Counted from the first letter of the stretch, positions 1 to 8,277 are shown. The stretch: DNA of 64,000 nt from Bacillota bacterium (GCA_021287065.1 JAJTBE010000088.1:45764-109763), one strand, 5' to 3'. Notes: generated by a model from the sequence alone, not told the origin. Numbers and translations are program-made.

Positions 1-513
1 CAAATCAAGAGCTTCATCGGCTTCTATGTCCATCATAACACGGGCGAGAGCGTAAGAATCAACGCCGAGGGGATAAACGGTGCGGGACACATAGGAACGG
101 GTAAACATGTGGTCCGTTGCAAGTATGTAACCGAGGCATGGGAAAAGGGCAACAGGGGAACTAACCTTATCATCGGTTTTTTCAAGAAGACCTCTTCTGA
201 GGAGAACACTTATTATATCTTCCCCAAGTATTTCAAGCAGTTCCTTTTCCTCAACCTGACGGGCGAAAAGGTAAATTTTCAGAAGCCTGTCCAGAGGGTC
301 GTTAGCTCCAAGATTAAACTCAAGATATGCAGGCAGATACCTTAAATCTATGTCGTCAACATCGGTTATTCCGAGTTTCTCAAAAATATGGGGTTCATCA
401 TAATTATACTCTCTGAGTTTCTGATAAAATGGAAGAAGCTCTTCCTTTGTCAGTCCCTTCAGTTTGAAATGATCATTAAGTTTGCTGTATATCTCTCCCG
501 CTTTCACTGTCAT
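1..513 (-). CDS. Putative SAM-dependent methyltransferase, N-terminal part (cut by window edge)
   Basis: The reading frame runs leftward from an ATG at 513 to the window edge with no stop, giving 171 residues. The first ~120 residues look like a helical accessory domain. The last part contains VYPLGVDSYALARVM followed by EADEALDL at the edge. In class I methyltransferases with an N-terminal extension, such a segment directly precedes the SAM-binding glycine loop, which would lie outside the window. Methyltransferase activity is therefore inferred from the approach to motif I. The ATG overlaps the stop of the upstream Crp/Fnr gene (ATGA, 510-513), so the two are probably translationally coupled in one operon. 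The substrate is unknown. Confidence 0.6.
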   Translation of the reverse strand, partial: MTVKAGEIYSKLNDHFKLKGLTKEELLPFYQKLREYNYDEPHIFEKLGITDVDDIDLRYLPAYLEFNLGANDPLDRLLKIYLFARQVEEKELLEILGEDIISVLLRRGLLEKTDDKVSSPVALFPCLGYILATDHMFTRSYVSRTVYPLGVDSYALARVMMDIEADEALDL

Positions 514-1205
514 TCCTCCCCGTTATATATTGCGGATTCAACCGCTTTTTTCATTAGTTCTGCATTTTTAAGAATAATCTTGCCGCGCTTTCTGACAATA
601 TACCCCTCTTTTTCCAGCTTTCCAAGTGCCAAAGTAAGTCTTTCCCTGGTTATGCCCACCAGTTCCGCAAGAAGACTTTGTGTAATTTTTATTTCTTCAC
701 ACCCGGGCTTCATCAGTTGCAGCAGTCTGTGCATAATTCTTGTTTCAGCAGAGGAAAAAACCTGCATTTTCAGCTCCCCTGTCAAACTGCCGATTCTCAG
801 TGAAAGTTCCCTGCACAAAGCGCACGCAGCCGCTGCATCAGAACGAATCAGAGAACGGACCGCATTTTTTTCCACAAACAGAACCGTACACTCATCAACA
901 GTATAAACACCCGACAAACCGCCTCGTTCTCCCATAACAGAGGCATCGCCGAGGGAATCCACTGCAGTTATATGTTTTATGGCAAATTCATTCCCACCCG
1001 AATCAATTACAGCTATTTTCAGAGTTCCCTTCAATAGCACCGCAAGGGAATCAGAATCATCCCCGGACCAGAGTATTCTGCCTGCAGGCACGACCCTGAG
1101 AACCGAGCATTCAAGGAGGTTTGCAGTCTGCCGGTCGTCAATTACAGAAAAAAGATAATGTCCCTTCAGCGACTTCAGCAGTTCAGGAGTAAGCAGATTC
1201 CTCAT
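510..1205 (-). CDS. Crp/Fnr-family transcriptional regulator
   Basis: 231 residues with the normal Crp layout. A cyclic-nucleotide-binding-like beta-roll spans about 20-125, a long helix about 125-155, and a winged helix-turn-helix about 155-220 (TQSLLAELVGITRERLTLAL). In the phosphate-binding cassette the usual Arg-Ser/Thr-Ala is missing (GERGGLSGVYTVDE), so cAMP binding is doubtful. The protein is closer in type to Fnr/Dnr regulators. Cysteines are present (C33, C106, and CALC near 128-131) but do not form the standard N-terminal Fnr cluster motif. It sits between the glycosyltransferase (ATGA overlap at 1202-1205) and a methyltransferase (ATGA overlap at 510-513). It may regulate its own operon or act elsewhere. 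Confidence 0.9.
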   Translation of the reverse strand: MRNLLTPELLKSLKGHYLFSVIDDRQTANLLECSVLRVVPAGRILWSGDDSDSLAVLLKGTLKIAVIDSGGNEFAIKHITAVDSLGDASVMGERGGLSGVYTVDECTVLFVEKNAVRSLIRSDAAAACALCRELSLRIGSLTGELKMQVFSSAETRIMHRLLQLMKPGCEEIKITQSLLAELVGITRERLTLALGKLEKEGYIVRKRGKIILKNAELMKKAVESAIYNGEE

Positions 1206-3181
1206 CTTGAGATTCCTTCCGGATAAACTGGATAAACAAGATAAACATTCACTTTCTTTTTATCCATTACACAATATGCAGAGATTTTTTCCACTTTCCT
1301 GTTATATTCCGATTCAATCCTGTTCACCAGATCATCAGCGAACTCAGGTTTTTCATACCCTGCCACAAGCACCACAGGCTTATCCCTTCTCGAATTAAGA
1401 TAATCTCCGGCGTTGAGGTTCTCCATAATTCCGTCTTCGGAAAAAGGCATTCCCCTGAACCACAATACACGAATCAGATTTCTTCCGTAAAGATCCATCA
1501 AGCTTCTTTCCGACATCATTCCTGCATTGTTCCCCGGATATTTATCCAGACGGGCAAAATCGGGGGAAAGCTGAAGCAGAAGATAATAATCGCTTGTATC
1601 ACCTGCCCTCGCCAGAGCAGCCTTTATATCATCAGACAAAGCATAAAGCTTATACGAATCGGGGGTTGGATTTGCAGCGTAAACAGGCTCAAAATAGAAG
1701 AGCTTGTTTTCCTTAACCTGATAAACCTCCCAGAACCCCGGCACATAAGGGGAAAAGAAGGGATAAAAAAGCATCAGGGCTGAATATGCGCTTATATAGG
1801 CAACGGCGGGAAGCCTGAGATAACCGGCGTATGAAACCCAGTAGCCACCAAGAACTGCCAGAACCATAACATCAACCAGAAAATATCTGCTGAATGGCGA
1901 AGCACTCAGTGATGAAAGTAAAAATCCGACAATCCCCATACTAAGCAGCATAAACATATCAAGAAGCTTTATTCTCTTTACAACGGCAAAAACAAGACCT
2001 ATAAAGGCAAGAACAAATATCAGAGGGAAGAAATTATTAAGTGTGCTTAAATTCAGAAGAAGATTCATTTTTATAAAATCAATGTCTGTAAGCGGATGCC
2101 CCCCGGTATGCCACAGAAAACGCACAAAAAGTATGCCGGAGCTAACAAGATACCACGGTTGGGAAACAACAATGGCTGCCATAGTGCTCCCAAGAATATT
2201 TATAAACCTGCCTGCATTATCCGACTGCTTTTCTCCGAAAATCTGCTTTTTGAATATAGTGAAAACTATAATAGCAGCAAGAAGACAGACACAGACAATC
2301 ATCAGAAGCTTAAACTGCGAAAATATGTAAGTTTCAGGTGCAGTATGGGTTTTGGCAAGCATCACGCCTGTAAGAAAAAAATGCCTTTCCATATATACTA
2401 CAACTCCTGCGGCAAGAAGCGCCGGAACCAGTATTCTGATACTCCTGAAACAAACATAGATAAACATAATTGCAATTGGGGCAATGAGATAAAAAATGCT
2501 TCCGAAACGGGCAAGAAGGGACAAGCCGAGAACAACCCCAAAACCCCACGACAACAAAGGCTTTCTGAAACCATCGGTTTTCAGCAGAAGATAAAATCCA
2601 AGACAGGTAAGGGCCGCATGGGCTATGTCCTGCATATAAAGATGCGAATAATCTATAAAATAGCAGTTTGCAGTGCCGATTAAAGCTGCAGCAATTCCTC
2701 CGGTTTTACCTCCGAAGTGCTTACCGGTTCCGTAAATCGAAAGAATCATTATGATGGAGAACGGAAAAAGACTCCAGAGAGCAACAGGAATGCTTATACC
2801 GAAAAGTTTCATAGCAATGGCAGCAGAATAATGAACAATAGGTTCATATGCATTACTAAAGATAAGAATATTTTTTGCGCCGGGGAGTTCAAAAAGAATC
2901 CTGTAAGTATTTCTTGCATAAGGCAGATGTTCCGCCATATCCGCCACAACGGGAGAACGGTCGTTAAGGATGAACCAGGCGTTATTCACTGTAAAAACAA
3001 GTATAATCAAAAAAAGCGCAAACACATGCCAGTATGCGCATATAAAAGCAAAGAATCCCTTCTTTTGCGGAACAGATTCCGGGGTTCTCTTGTCCAGGCT
3101 GGCTGCGGGATTCGCAGCATCTCCCGAATCATTATTTTTTAACGATGCGGAAATTTCCCGTTCATTCTTATTCAATTCCAT
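1202..3181 (-). CDS. GT-C-fold membrane glycosyltransferase (ArnT/PMT-like)
   Basis: 659 residues. A cytoplasmic N-terminal tail of ~45 residues is followed by about 11-13 hydrophobic segments and a soluble C-terminal domain from about residue 490. The first extracytoplasmic loop carries VVADMAEHLPYARN, with an acidic residue where GT-C enzymes place their catalytic Asp. GT-C enzymes transfer a sugar from a polyprenyl-phosphate donor to lipid or protein on the outer face of the inner membrane. The acceptor here is unknown. It is first in an operon with the regulator downstream. The start codon lies only 21 bp from the end of a repeat array, and no clear Shine-Dalgarno is visible, so promoter and leader must be in or beside the repeats. 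Confidence 0.75.
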   Translation of the reverse strand: MELNKNEREISASLKNNDSGDAANPAASLDKRTPESVPQKKGFFAFICAYWHVFALFLIILVFTVNNAWFILNDRSPVVADMAEHLPYARNTYRILFELPGAKNILIFSNAYEPIVHYSAAIAMKLFGISIPVALWSLFPFSIIMILSIYGTGKHFGGKTGGIAAALIGTANCYFIDYSHLYMQDIAHAALTCLGFYLLLKTDGFRKPLLSWGFGVVLGLSLLARFGSIFYLIAPIAIMFIYVCFRSIRILVPALLAAGVVVYMERHFFLTGVMLAKTHTAPETYIFSQFKLLMIVCVCLLAAIIVFTIFKKQIFGEKQSDNAGRFINILGSTMAAIVVSQPWYLVSSGILFVRFLWHTGGHPLTDIDFIKMNLLLNLSTLNNFFPLIFVLAFIGLVFAVVKRIKLLDMFMLLSMGIVGFLLSSLSASPFSRYFLVDVMVLAVLGGYWVSYAGYLRLPAVAYISAYSALMLFYPFFSPYVPGFWEVYQVKENKLFYFEPVYAANPTPDSYKLYALSDDIKAALARAGDTSDYYLLLQLSPDFARLDKYPGNNAGMMSERSLMDLYGRNLIRVLWFRGMPFSEDGIMENLNAGDYLNSRRDKPVVLVAGYEKPEFADDLVNRIESEYNRKVEKISAYCVMDKKKVNVYLVYPVYPEGISR

Positions 3182-3201
3182 ATAAGGCGGGTTCTACCCC
3201 C

Positions 3202-4422
3202 AATGCCAATGAATTAGTTAAATTTACTCCAATACCCAGCTCAATACTCCTGTTTTTCAAGGAGGGAGGTTCGGAGGGCAACCTCGCTTTTTCTAAAAAA
3301 GCGTGGTTCCCTCTGAGGGTCCCCCGGTCCTCAAACCCCACGGTCCCTGGTCGGTCCCCAATTCTAAAGTTTTGGGATGGAGGTCCGGAGGAAACTTTTT
3401 CCAAAAAAGTTTTCTCCGGGAGCTGGGTAAACGGCTGATGAGATTGTTTACCGCTGCGTGTTTGCCTGTGGGCGAACCTGCGGGTTCGCGTCGGGGTTGC
3501 AAACCCCTCCTACGCTCCCTGTCGAATGTTTACCGTTATTAGGGTTGCCGGCGGTTCAGGGTGATTAATGGAACCCGGGGCAGGCGCAATACCACTGAAT
3601 TAGTGAACTTTGCTCCGATTCCTCAAGCTCAATACTCTTGTTTTTCAAGGAGGGAGGTTCGGAGGGTAACCTCGCTTTTTTAAAAAAGCGTGGTTCCCTC
3701 TGAGGGTCCTAAACCCAATGCACTGAATTAGTAAAACCTACTCAAATCCCAAACCTCATACTCTTGTTTTTCAAGGAGGGAGGTTCGGAGGGCAACCTCG
3801 CTTTTTTAAAAAAGCGTGGTTCCCTCTGAGGGTCCCCCGGTCCTCAAACCCCACGGTCCCTGGTCGGTCCCTAATTCTAAAGTTTTGGGATGGAGGTCCG
3901 GAGGAAACTTTTTCCAAAAAAGTTTTCTCCGGGAGCTGGGCAAACGGCTGATGAGATTGTTTACCGCTGCGTGTTTGCCTGTGGGCGAACCTGCGGGTTC
4001 GCGTCGGGGTTGCAAACCCCTCCTACGATCCCTGTCGAATGTTTACCGTTATTAGGGTTGCCGGCGGTTCAGGGTGATTAATGGGACCCGGGGCAGGCGC
4101 AATACCACTGAATTAGTAAACTTTGCTCCGATTCCCCAAGCTCAATACTCTTGTTTTTCAAGGAAGGAGGTTCGGAGGGCAACCTCGCTTTTTCTAAAAA
4201 AGCGTGGTTCCCTCTGAGGGTCCTAACCCCTGGTCGGTCCTAACCCCCCGTCGGTCCAAATCCCCCGGTCGGTCCCCAATTCTAAAAGTTTGGGATGGCG
4301 GGTGCCTGCCCGCAGGGTGGGCGCGAGGAAACTTTTTTCAAAAAGTTTTCTCCGGGAGCTGTGCAAACCGCTCCAATACTCATGAGCGCTCAGACAAATT
4401 CATGCCTTAATTCATGGGCATT
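3202..4422 (-). repeat. Array of four MITE-like elements (type A) with two copies of module B
   Basis: This 1.2-kb gene-free stretch consists of family A elements, all in reverse orientation relative to the other loci. Terminal motifs (AATGCC..TGAATTAGT or variants) occur at 3202, 3588, 3717 and 4101; the opposite end is at 4408-4422. Core hairpins (CGC, T-run, A-run, GCG) lie at 3285-3303, 3673-3690, 3799-3816 and 4186-4204. A GC-rich 155-bp module B lies at 3433-3587 and 3946-4100. Read on the minus strand the order is A, B+A, half-A, B+A. Segments about 513 bp apart (e.g. around 3300-3587 and 3813-4100) are nearly identical, indicating a recent tandem duplication. The first copy ends 4 bp from the stop of the next gene. 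Confidence 0.85.
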
Positions 4423-4426
4423 GGTT

Positions 4427-5029
4427 CTACCCTCTGTGTTTTCCAAACTTCACATCTTTGACCATACCGTCCTGATGGATAGGCGCGGGATACTCATGTA
4501 TAAGATAGAAAAGTTTTTCCACAAGTTCAATGGGGTCTGAAGAAAAAACCATATTATCCCTGACATCTCTGTCGCACCATTTGACTATATCCTTCAGATA
4601 ATCGGAAATACCACCTGAGCCGAGAAGGACGCCCAGAGGCTTTCCCTCTTCGTAGGCAACGGTGAACTCATTGAGAGTGCCTGTGCCGCCTCCCAGAAAT
4701 ATCACTCCGTCGCTGGAGCGGATATTCAGAATATCCCTTTCCATAAAGCCCATGCCGGTATATAAGACAAAATCGTAAAATTCGTCGGGGGATTTGTATT
4801 CATAAACATGTTCATGCCTTGAGAATGCAGGTGAAATTCCGAGAACAAAACCGCCCTCCTCTTTTGCACCTTCCGCAGCGGCATGGGGAAGACCGGGACA
4901 GGCGCCGTTTATCATAAAACAGCCCCTTTTGGCTATCTGTCTGCCAACTTCCCTGCTTTTTTCAATAAATTCTTCACTCTGTGTTGCCGGTCCTGATGCT
5001 GCGCCCATTACTCCGATTTTTACCTTCAT
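4427..5029 (-). CDS. LOG-family (TIGR00725-like) nucleotide-binding protein
   Basis: About 200 residues of a Rossmann-like LOG/lysine-decarboxylase-like fold. The N-terminus MKVKIGVMGAASG is followed by the signature GGGTGTLNEFTVAYE near the middle. LOG proteins related to cytokinin-activating enzymes hydrolyse nucleoside monophosphates to base plus ribose phosphate. Many bacterial members have unproven substrates, and the canonical PGGxGTxxE appears here as GGGTGTLNE. A longer GTG-started form beginning at 5059 would overlap the upstream gene by 17 bp. I prefer the ATG at 5029 because the family normally starts just before KIGVMG and a GGATGGA sequence precedes it. It is third in a same-strand cluster with the STAS and cNMP-binding genes. 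Confidence 0.8.
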   Translation of the reverse strand: MKVKIGVMGAASGPATQSEEFIEKSREVGRQIAKRGCFMINGACPGLPHAAAEGAKEEGGFVLGISPAFSRHEHVYEYKSPDEFYDFVLYTGMGFMERDILNIRSSDGVIFLGGGTGTLNEFTVAYEEGKPLGVLLGSGGISDYLKDIVKWCDRDVRDNMVFSSDPIELVEKLFYLIHEYPAPIHQDGMVKDVKFGKHRG

Positions 5030-5042
5030 TATTCCATCCATG

Positions 5043-5432
5043 CTAATCTTCAAAACCACTTTCCTTAGCTTTAATCTTTTTCTGTCTGCGAATCAGATAG
5101 CTGTCCATTTCTTCAACATTTTCAAAAATATCCTCAGCAGGCATAGCTTTTATTATATGAAAAACCTCTTTAATGTGGGGAGGCACATTTACCATAAGCA
5201 TTTTTCCGTCAAAGTCCCTGAGCATTTTTCCGGTTTTCTGGACAGAGCGGACTCCCATACTGCTGATAAATTCAAGAGAAGCCATATCAAAGACTATAGA
5301 ATCAGGCTTCTTCAAAACAAGTTCCGATATTTTTGCATCAAGTTCCTTATATGTTCCGGTATCAAGAATTCCTGAAAGCTGAACTCTGAAAACTCCGGGC
5401 ATTTTTTCATCAACAGAAATTTTAAGCGGCAT
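5043..5432 (-). CDS. STAS-domain anti-sigma-factor antagonist (SpoIIAA-like)
   Basis: 129 residues, nearly all a single STAS domain. The hallmark segment is DMASLEFISSMGVRSV (about 49-64). The serines at 57/58 match the site phosphorylated by HPK/SpoIIAB-type kinases in SpoIIAA and RsbV. Unphosphorylated antagonists bind an anti-sigma kinase and free a sigma factor. The tail (about 110-129) is charged and specific to this protein. No anti-sigma kinase or sigma gene is in the window, so the partner is elsewhere. It sits 30 bp downstream of a cNMP-binding protein, which suggests both modules feed one signalling switch; that pairing is inference. Confidence 0.88.
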   Translation of the reverse strand: MPLKISVDEKMPGVFRVQLSGILDTGTYKELDAKISELVLKKPDSIVFDMASLEFISSMGVRSVQKTGKMLRDFDGKMLMVNVPPHIKEVFHIIKAMPAEDIFENVEEMDSYLIRRQKKIKAKESGFED

Positions 5433-5461
5433 AGTGCTTCCTCCTGGAAAAGTCTGAATAA

Positions 5462-5917
5462 TTATTTTCTCCCCTCAAGGGCTTTCATATACAGATTGTT
5501 GGTGTTGCGGAGCCTTTCTATGAGTATTCTGAAAATCGGGAAAGCCATCTCCGGCTTTTTCAGAATAAGCTGCCGGAACTCTTCCCTGTCTATTTTGAGA
5601 AGGGTCAGGGTTTCAAGGGCTTCTATGGTGGCGGATCTGACTTCTTCACTTAAAATCGCCATTTCGCCAAAGCAGGTGCGTTCCTCAAGAATGGCAAGAG
5701 TTTCCTTCTTCTGTCCATCCTCCCTTACCACTCTTACTTTTCCACCTACAACAAGATAAAGGGAATCGCCCTGTTCTCCCTGCCGGAATATAACATCACC
5801 CCTTGAGAAGCTCTTTTCAACAGCTTTCTGGGCTATGATGCCAAGTTCCCTGGCGTTAAACTCCCTGAAGAGTTCTATCTGTTTGAGAAATAATATTTTT
5901 TCGAGGGTTGATAACAT
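5462..5917 (-). CDS. Cyclic-nucleotide-binding domain protein without DNA-binding domain
   Basis: 151 residues comprising a CAP_ED beta-roll (about 18-130) and a short helical tail; no HTH follows. The phosphate-binding cassette is intact: FGEMAILSEEVRSAT contains the Gly-Glu and Arg-Ser that hold the cyclic phosphate and ribose. Contrast the regulator at 510-1205, where these residues are lost. Stand-alone cNMP domains usually act as sensor subunits or in protein-protein switches. Here the downstream STAS gene is the likely partner. It is the first gene of the leftward cluster; the AT-rich spacer 5918-6087 should contain its promoter. Confidence 0.85.
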   Translation of the reverse strand: MLSTLEKILFLKQIELFREFNARELGIIAQKAVEKSFSRGDVIFRQGEQGDSLYLVVGGKVRVVREDGQKKETLAILEERTCFGEMAILSEEVRSATIEALETLTLLKIDREEFRQLILKKPEMAFPIFRILIERLRNTNNLYMKALEGRK

Positions 5918-6087
5918 AATGACATGTCTTTGCCAAAGTATTATTTTTTCCTATGTGGCAGTTAATAGTCTTTTACTGTCAATTTTTTTAACAGTGGTAA
6001 AATATTTTACAGTGTAAAAAAAGTTAACATCAGGAAAAAACCATGTCATATTGTTTACATTTTTTTAACTTTTAAACTGTTCAAATA

Positions 6088-6106
6088 ATTAACAGCTTCT
6101 GTTAAT
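6088..6106. promoter_or_regulatory. Perfect inverted repeat ATTAACAG-CTT-CTGTTAAT, operator-like
   Basis: An exact 8-bp inverted repeat separated by 3 bp lies 51 bp before the chosen ATG of the glycine-zipper gene. The flanking spacer (5940-6087) is very AT-rich and repeats TTAACAG/TTACAGT words, including the palindrome TAAAATATTTTA near 5997-6010. Symmetry, size and position fit a dimeric repressor or activator site. The binding protein is unknown. A Crp/Fnr-type factor is possible, but the half-site is not the standard TTGAT or TGTGA. Confidence 0.5.
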
Positions 6107-6157
6107 ATATTGGCGAAGGCTTTTTATGCCTATTCACTCCTGCCGGAGGTTACCAGA

Positions 6158-6937
6158 ATGAATATTGATAAAACAAATGTAAGATTATATACGGACTACA
6201 GCTCCGCCCCCAAAACCCTCAGCGGAACAACCGCATCGGAAAAACCCGCCCAGAGAGGCGACGGTGTTGATTTGGGAAAAGACGAAGGCGGTTTAAAAGG
6301 AGCCTGGCAGGATGTTAAAGACTGGGTCAACGCCAACATCACAGGCGACGATGTAGGACCCGGCGGCAAAAAAAGCGTGGCAAGAATTGTCAGTGATTAT
6401 TCACCCGCACACAAACAGATGGCCGCAGCAGGAGCTTCCGCAGGCGGAGCCATCGGCGCTGCTATCGGTCTGGCATCAGGCCATTCGGAAATCACCAATG
6501 ACAAAGCAGAAGTCAAATGGCATTCTCATGATGTGCAGGATCAGAAACTGGTCGGATTCACCCACTGGTCACACGAAGTGGGCCACACCGAGAGAGATTA
6601 TGTGGGAACCGACAAAGACGGAAACGCCCAGTACAACGAAAGATATGTTGTTGACGGTTATCAGCACACATTTTCACCGGATATAAAATATACAACGGTA
6701 GGCAGTTATTCAACTCCCGCTTACGAACACTCCAACGGCTGGACCCATATAACCGCAGGCCTCGCAGGACTTGCAGGCGGCGCACTGTTTGGCGGAGTTA
6801 TCGGATTCACCATTTCAGTTATCAACAAAACAATCCGCAACCACGCACAGGCTGCGGCGGCAGTTAACAATACAGGCAATACCGGCAACGCAGGAAATAC
6901 CGGCGGCAGCAACGGCGAAGGCGTGCAGAACAGCTAA
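6158..6937 (+). CDS. Glycine-zipper protein, paralogue 1 (unknown function)
   Basis: 259 residues. The frame opens upstream at a TTG (6110), but GGAGGT eight bases before the ATG at 6158 points to this start. There is no signal peptide. Layout: a polar Ser/Thr/Pro-rich N-terminus; a linker GAWQDVKDWVNANITGDDV; a first glycine-zipper hydrophobic segment (AAGASAGGAIGAAIGLASG, about 105-125); a soluble His/Tyr-rich middle (about 130-205); a second glycine zipper (AGLAGLAGGALFGGVIGF, about 212-240); and an Asn/Gly-rich tail. The next gene has the same plan, so they are probably paralogues acting together in a membrane. The arrangement resembles membrane-inserting effectors, translocators or holin-like proteins, but no family was recognised. 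Confidence 0.75.
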   Translation: MNIDKTNVRLYTDYSSAPKTLSGTTASEKPAQRGDGVDLGKDEGGLKGAWQDVKDWVNANITGDDVGPGGKKSVARIVSDYSPAHKQMAAAGASAGGAIGAAIGLASGHSEITNDKAEVKWHSHDVQDQKLVGFTHWSHEVGHTERDYVGTDKDGNAQYNERYVVDGYQHTFSPDIKYTTVGSYSTPAYEHSNGWTHITAGLAGLAGGALFGGVIGFTISVINKTIRNHAQAAAAVNNTGNTGNAGNTGGSNGEGVQNS

Positions 6938-6988
6938 GAAATACGGAACCTGATATAGTTTTTAAGTTAAATAAATCCGGAGGCAAAA

Positions 6989-7657
6989 ATGTCAATTAAC
7001 AGTATAAATAATTTCTCATCAATACCTGAGAGAAGCATAAGCGCAAAACCCGCAGAAACAGTCTCAACAGAGCAGACTGCTTCTTCAGCTTCCGATTCCT
7101 ACAAACCTTCGGAGAATCAGGAAAAAGGTTTTGTTGAAAAAGTAGTTGACGGTATTACCGGATTTGTAGAAGATTGCATAATCGGACCAGCAGGGGATTT
7201 TAAAAAGAAAGTTACGAGCGATTTCGGCACAGCGGCAATGACAGCCGGCGGCCTTGTCGGCGGCGCCGCAGGAGCATATCTTGGCTATGATGCGGCAATT
7301 AAGGAAGCTGCAAATATGAAATCGGAAACACTCACCTGGCAGGAGCCTGTAATGCAGTCTAAGAACCTTGGCGGCATTCCCAGCGACTATTTCTCCTGGT
7401 CAACATTCGATTTCCATTCCGAAAAATTTGATGCCAACGGCAGACTGATGGGCGATTCCCAGGTTTACAGAGATGTGCCGGTGTTCAATCAGGATGGAAC
7501 CGTCAGAATGCACGATGTAACAGAAACCATCGACAGCAAGAGATTCGGAGTGTTCGGAGGAGTTTCCATGGGCGTTATCATCGGCACAACAGCCGGCGTC
7601 CTCGGAGGCCTTGCAGTTTCACTCATCAAGAAGATCGTTGACGGCAAGGAAGCATAA
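6989..7657 (+). CDS. Glycine-zipper protein, paralogue 2 (unknown function)
   Basis: 222 residues with a clear GGAGG 7 bp before the ATG. It shares the neighbour's plan: a Ser/Thr-rich N-terminus without signal peptide; a linker VEKVVDGITGFVEDCIIGPAG; a first glycine-zipper segment (AGGLVGGAAGAYLGYDAA, about 87-105); a middle region with the set SWSTFDFHSEKF and RDVPVFNQDG; and a second zipper (FGVFGGVSMGVIIGTTAGV, about 190-210) ending in a short basic tail. In paralogue 1 the phrase THWSHEVGHTERDYVGTDKDGN corresponds to STFDFHSEKFDANG here, so the middle domains look related too. It is separated by 51 bp from paralogue 1, probably in the same transcript. Function is unknown. Confidence 0.72.
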   Translation: MSINSINNFSSIPERSISAKPAETVSTEQTASSASDSYKPSENQEKGFVEKVVDGITGFVEDCIIGPAGDFKKKVTSDFGTAAMTAGGLVGGAAGAYLGYDAAIKEAANMKSETLTWQEPVMQSKNLGGIPSDYFSWSTFDFHSEKFDANGRLMGDSQVYRDVPVFNQDGTVRMHDVTETIDSKRFGVFGGVSMGVIIGTTAGVLGGLAVSLIKKIVDGKEA

Positions 7658-7797
7658 GCGTTGCTTTCCTACGGCAGAAAACTGATTCCTGTTGTTCTGC
7701 TGCTCTTAATTACCCCTCAGGCTGCATTTGCATGCGAACGATGTATTAATGTTTTTCTTATTTTCAACCCATCTGTGGTTTTTGTTTCAGATTAAGT

Positions 7798-7928
7798 AAT
7801 CAAATCAGGCAAAAAAATAGTTCCTGATTTATAAGGAAATTCATATACAAGAGAAACCATTTCAAATGGTTTCCCTTGTATAAAATTTTTCCCTGAATCT
7901 GAACCTTTGATTTTTACCAGATTTGATT
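7798..7928. repeat. 131-bp element with 12-bp inverted ends and a 39-bp palindrome
   Basis: The left end AATCAAATCAGG (7798-7809) matches the reverse complement of the right end CCAGATTTGATT (7917-7928) with one mismatch. Inside is an almost perfect palindrome (7844-7882): two 19-bp arms, a 1-base centre and one mismatch. A further 8-bp stem, AAATCAGG/CCTGATTT, lies at about 7802-7830. The size and symmetrical ends are those of a small non-autonomous transposon. A degenerate relative may lie at about 41270-41365 (shared CTATAAAAGGGAAACC-like and TTTCGAATGGT-like words). Confidence 0.6.
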
Positions 7929-8000
7929 TTTCAACCTAAAAAATCCCTTTTGAAAAAGGTTTTTACACAATCTCTTTTGGACCGACGGAGGATTGGGAAC

Positions 8001-8277
8001 AATGCCCATGAATTAAGGCATGGATTTGTCTGGGCGCTCACGAGGATTATAACCGTTTGCCCAGCTCCCAGAGAAAACTTTTTGAAAAAAGTTTCCTCCG
8101 GACCTCCATCCCAAAACTTTTGAATTGGGGGACCGACCAGGGACCGTGTGGATTTGGGGACCGTCAGAGGGAACCACGCTTTTTTAAAAAAGCGAGGTTG
8201 CCCTCCGAACCTCCCTCCTTGAAAAACAGGAGCATTGGACTGTGGATTTGAGAAAATTTTACTAATTCAGTGGCATT
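8001..8277 (+). repeat. Type A MITE-like element, complete single copy (277 bp)
   Basis: A reference-quality copy with both ends. The left inverted repeat AATGCCCATGAATTA is at 8001-8015 and the right TAATTCAGTGGCATT at 8263-8277. In order it carries a first hairpin (GGAGAAAAC, T-run, A-run, GTTTCCTCC; about 8071-8100), a GACCGACC/GGGACCG stretch, the core hairpin (8177-8194, perfect 18-bp palindrome), the AACCTCCCTCCTTGAAAAAC block and an AT-rich right arm. Target-site duplication is not evident by eye. It lies at the 5' edge of the C-terminal fragment of a broken gene. Confidence 0.85.

Noticed and set aside
2096..2683. Long plus-strand frame inside the glycosyltransferase gene
   Set aside because: Basic, low-complexity translation; it is the complement of hydrophobic codons of a convincing membrane protein.
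3293..4055. Open frames within the repeat arrays, including pairs giving identical 69- and 79-residue products at ~513-bp spacing
   Set aside because: They are identical only because the DNA is duplicated, occur on both strands, and have no ribosome sites.
3202..4422. Repeat array as a possible CRISPR
   Set aside because: Units are long, directly joined and internally palindromic, with no regular short repeats, unique spacers or cas genes.
8177..8194. Core hairpins of type A elements as rho-independent terminators
   Set aside because: The stem itself contains the T and A runs and is followed by GCGAGG, not U-run. Positions and orientation do not track gene ends.
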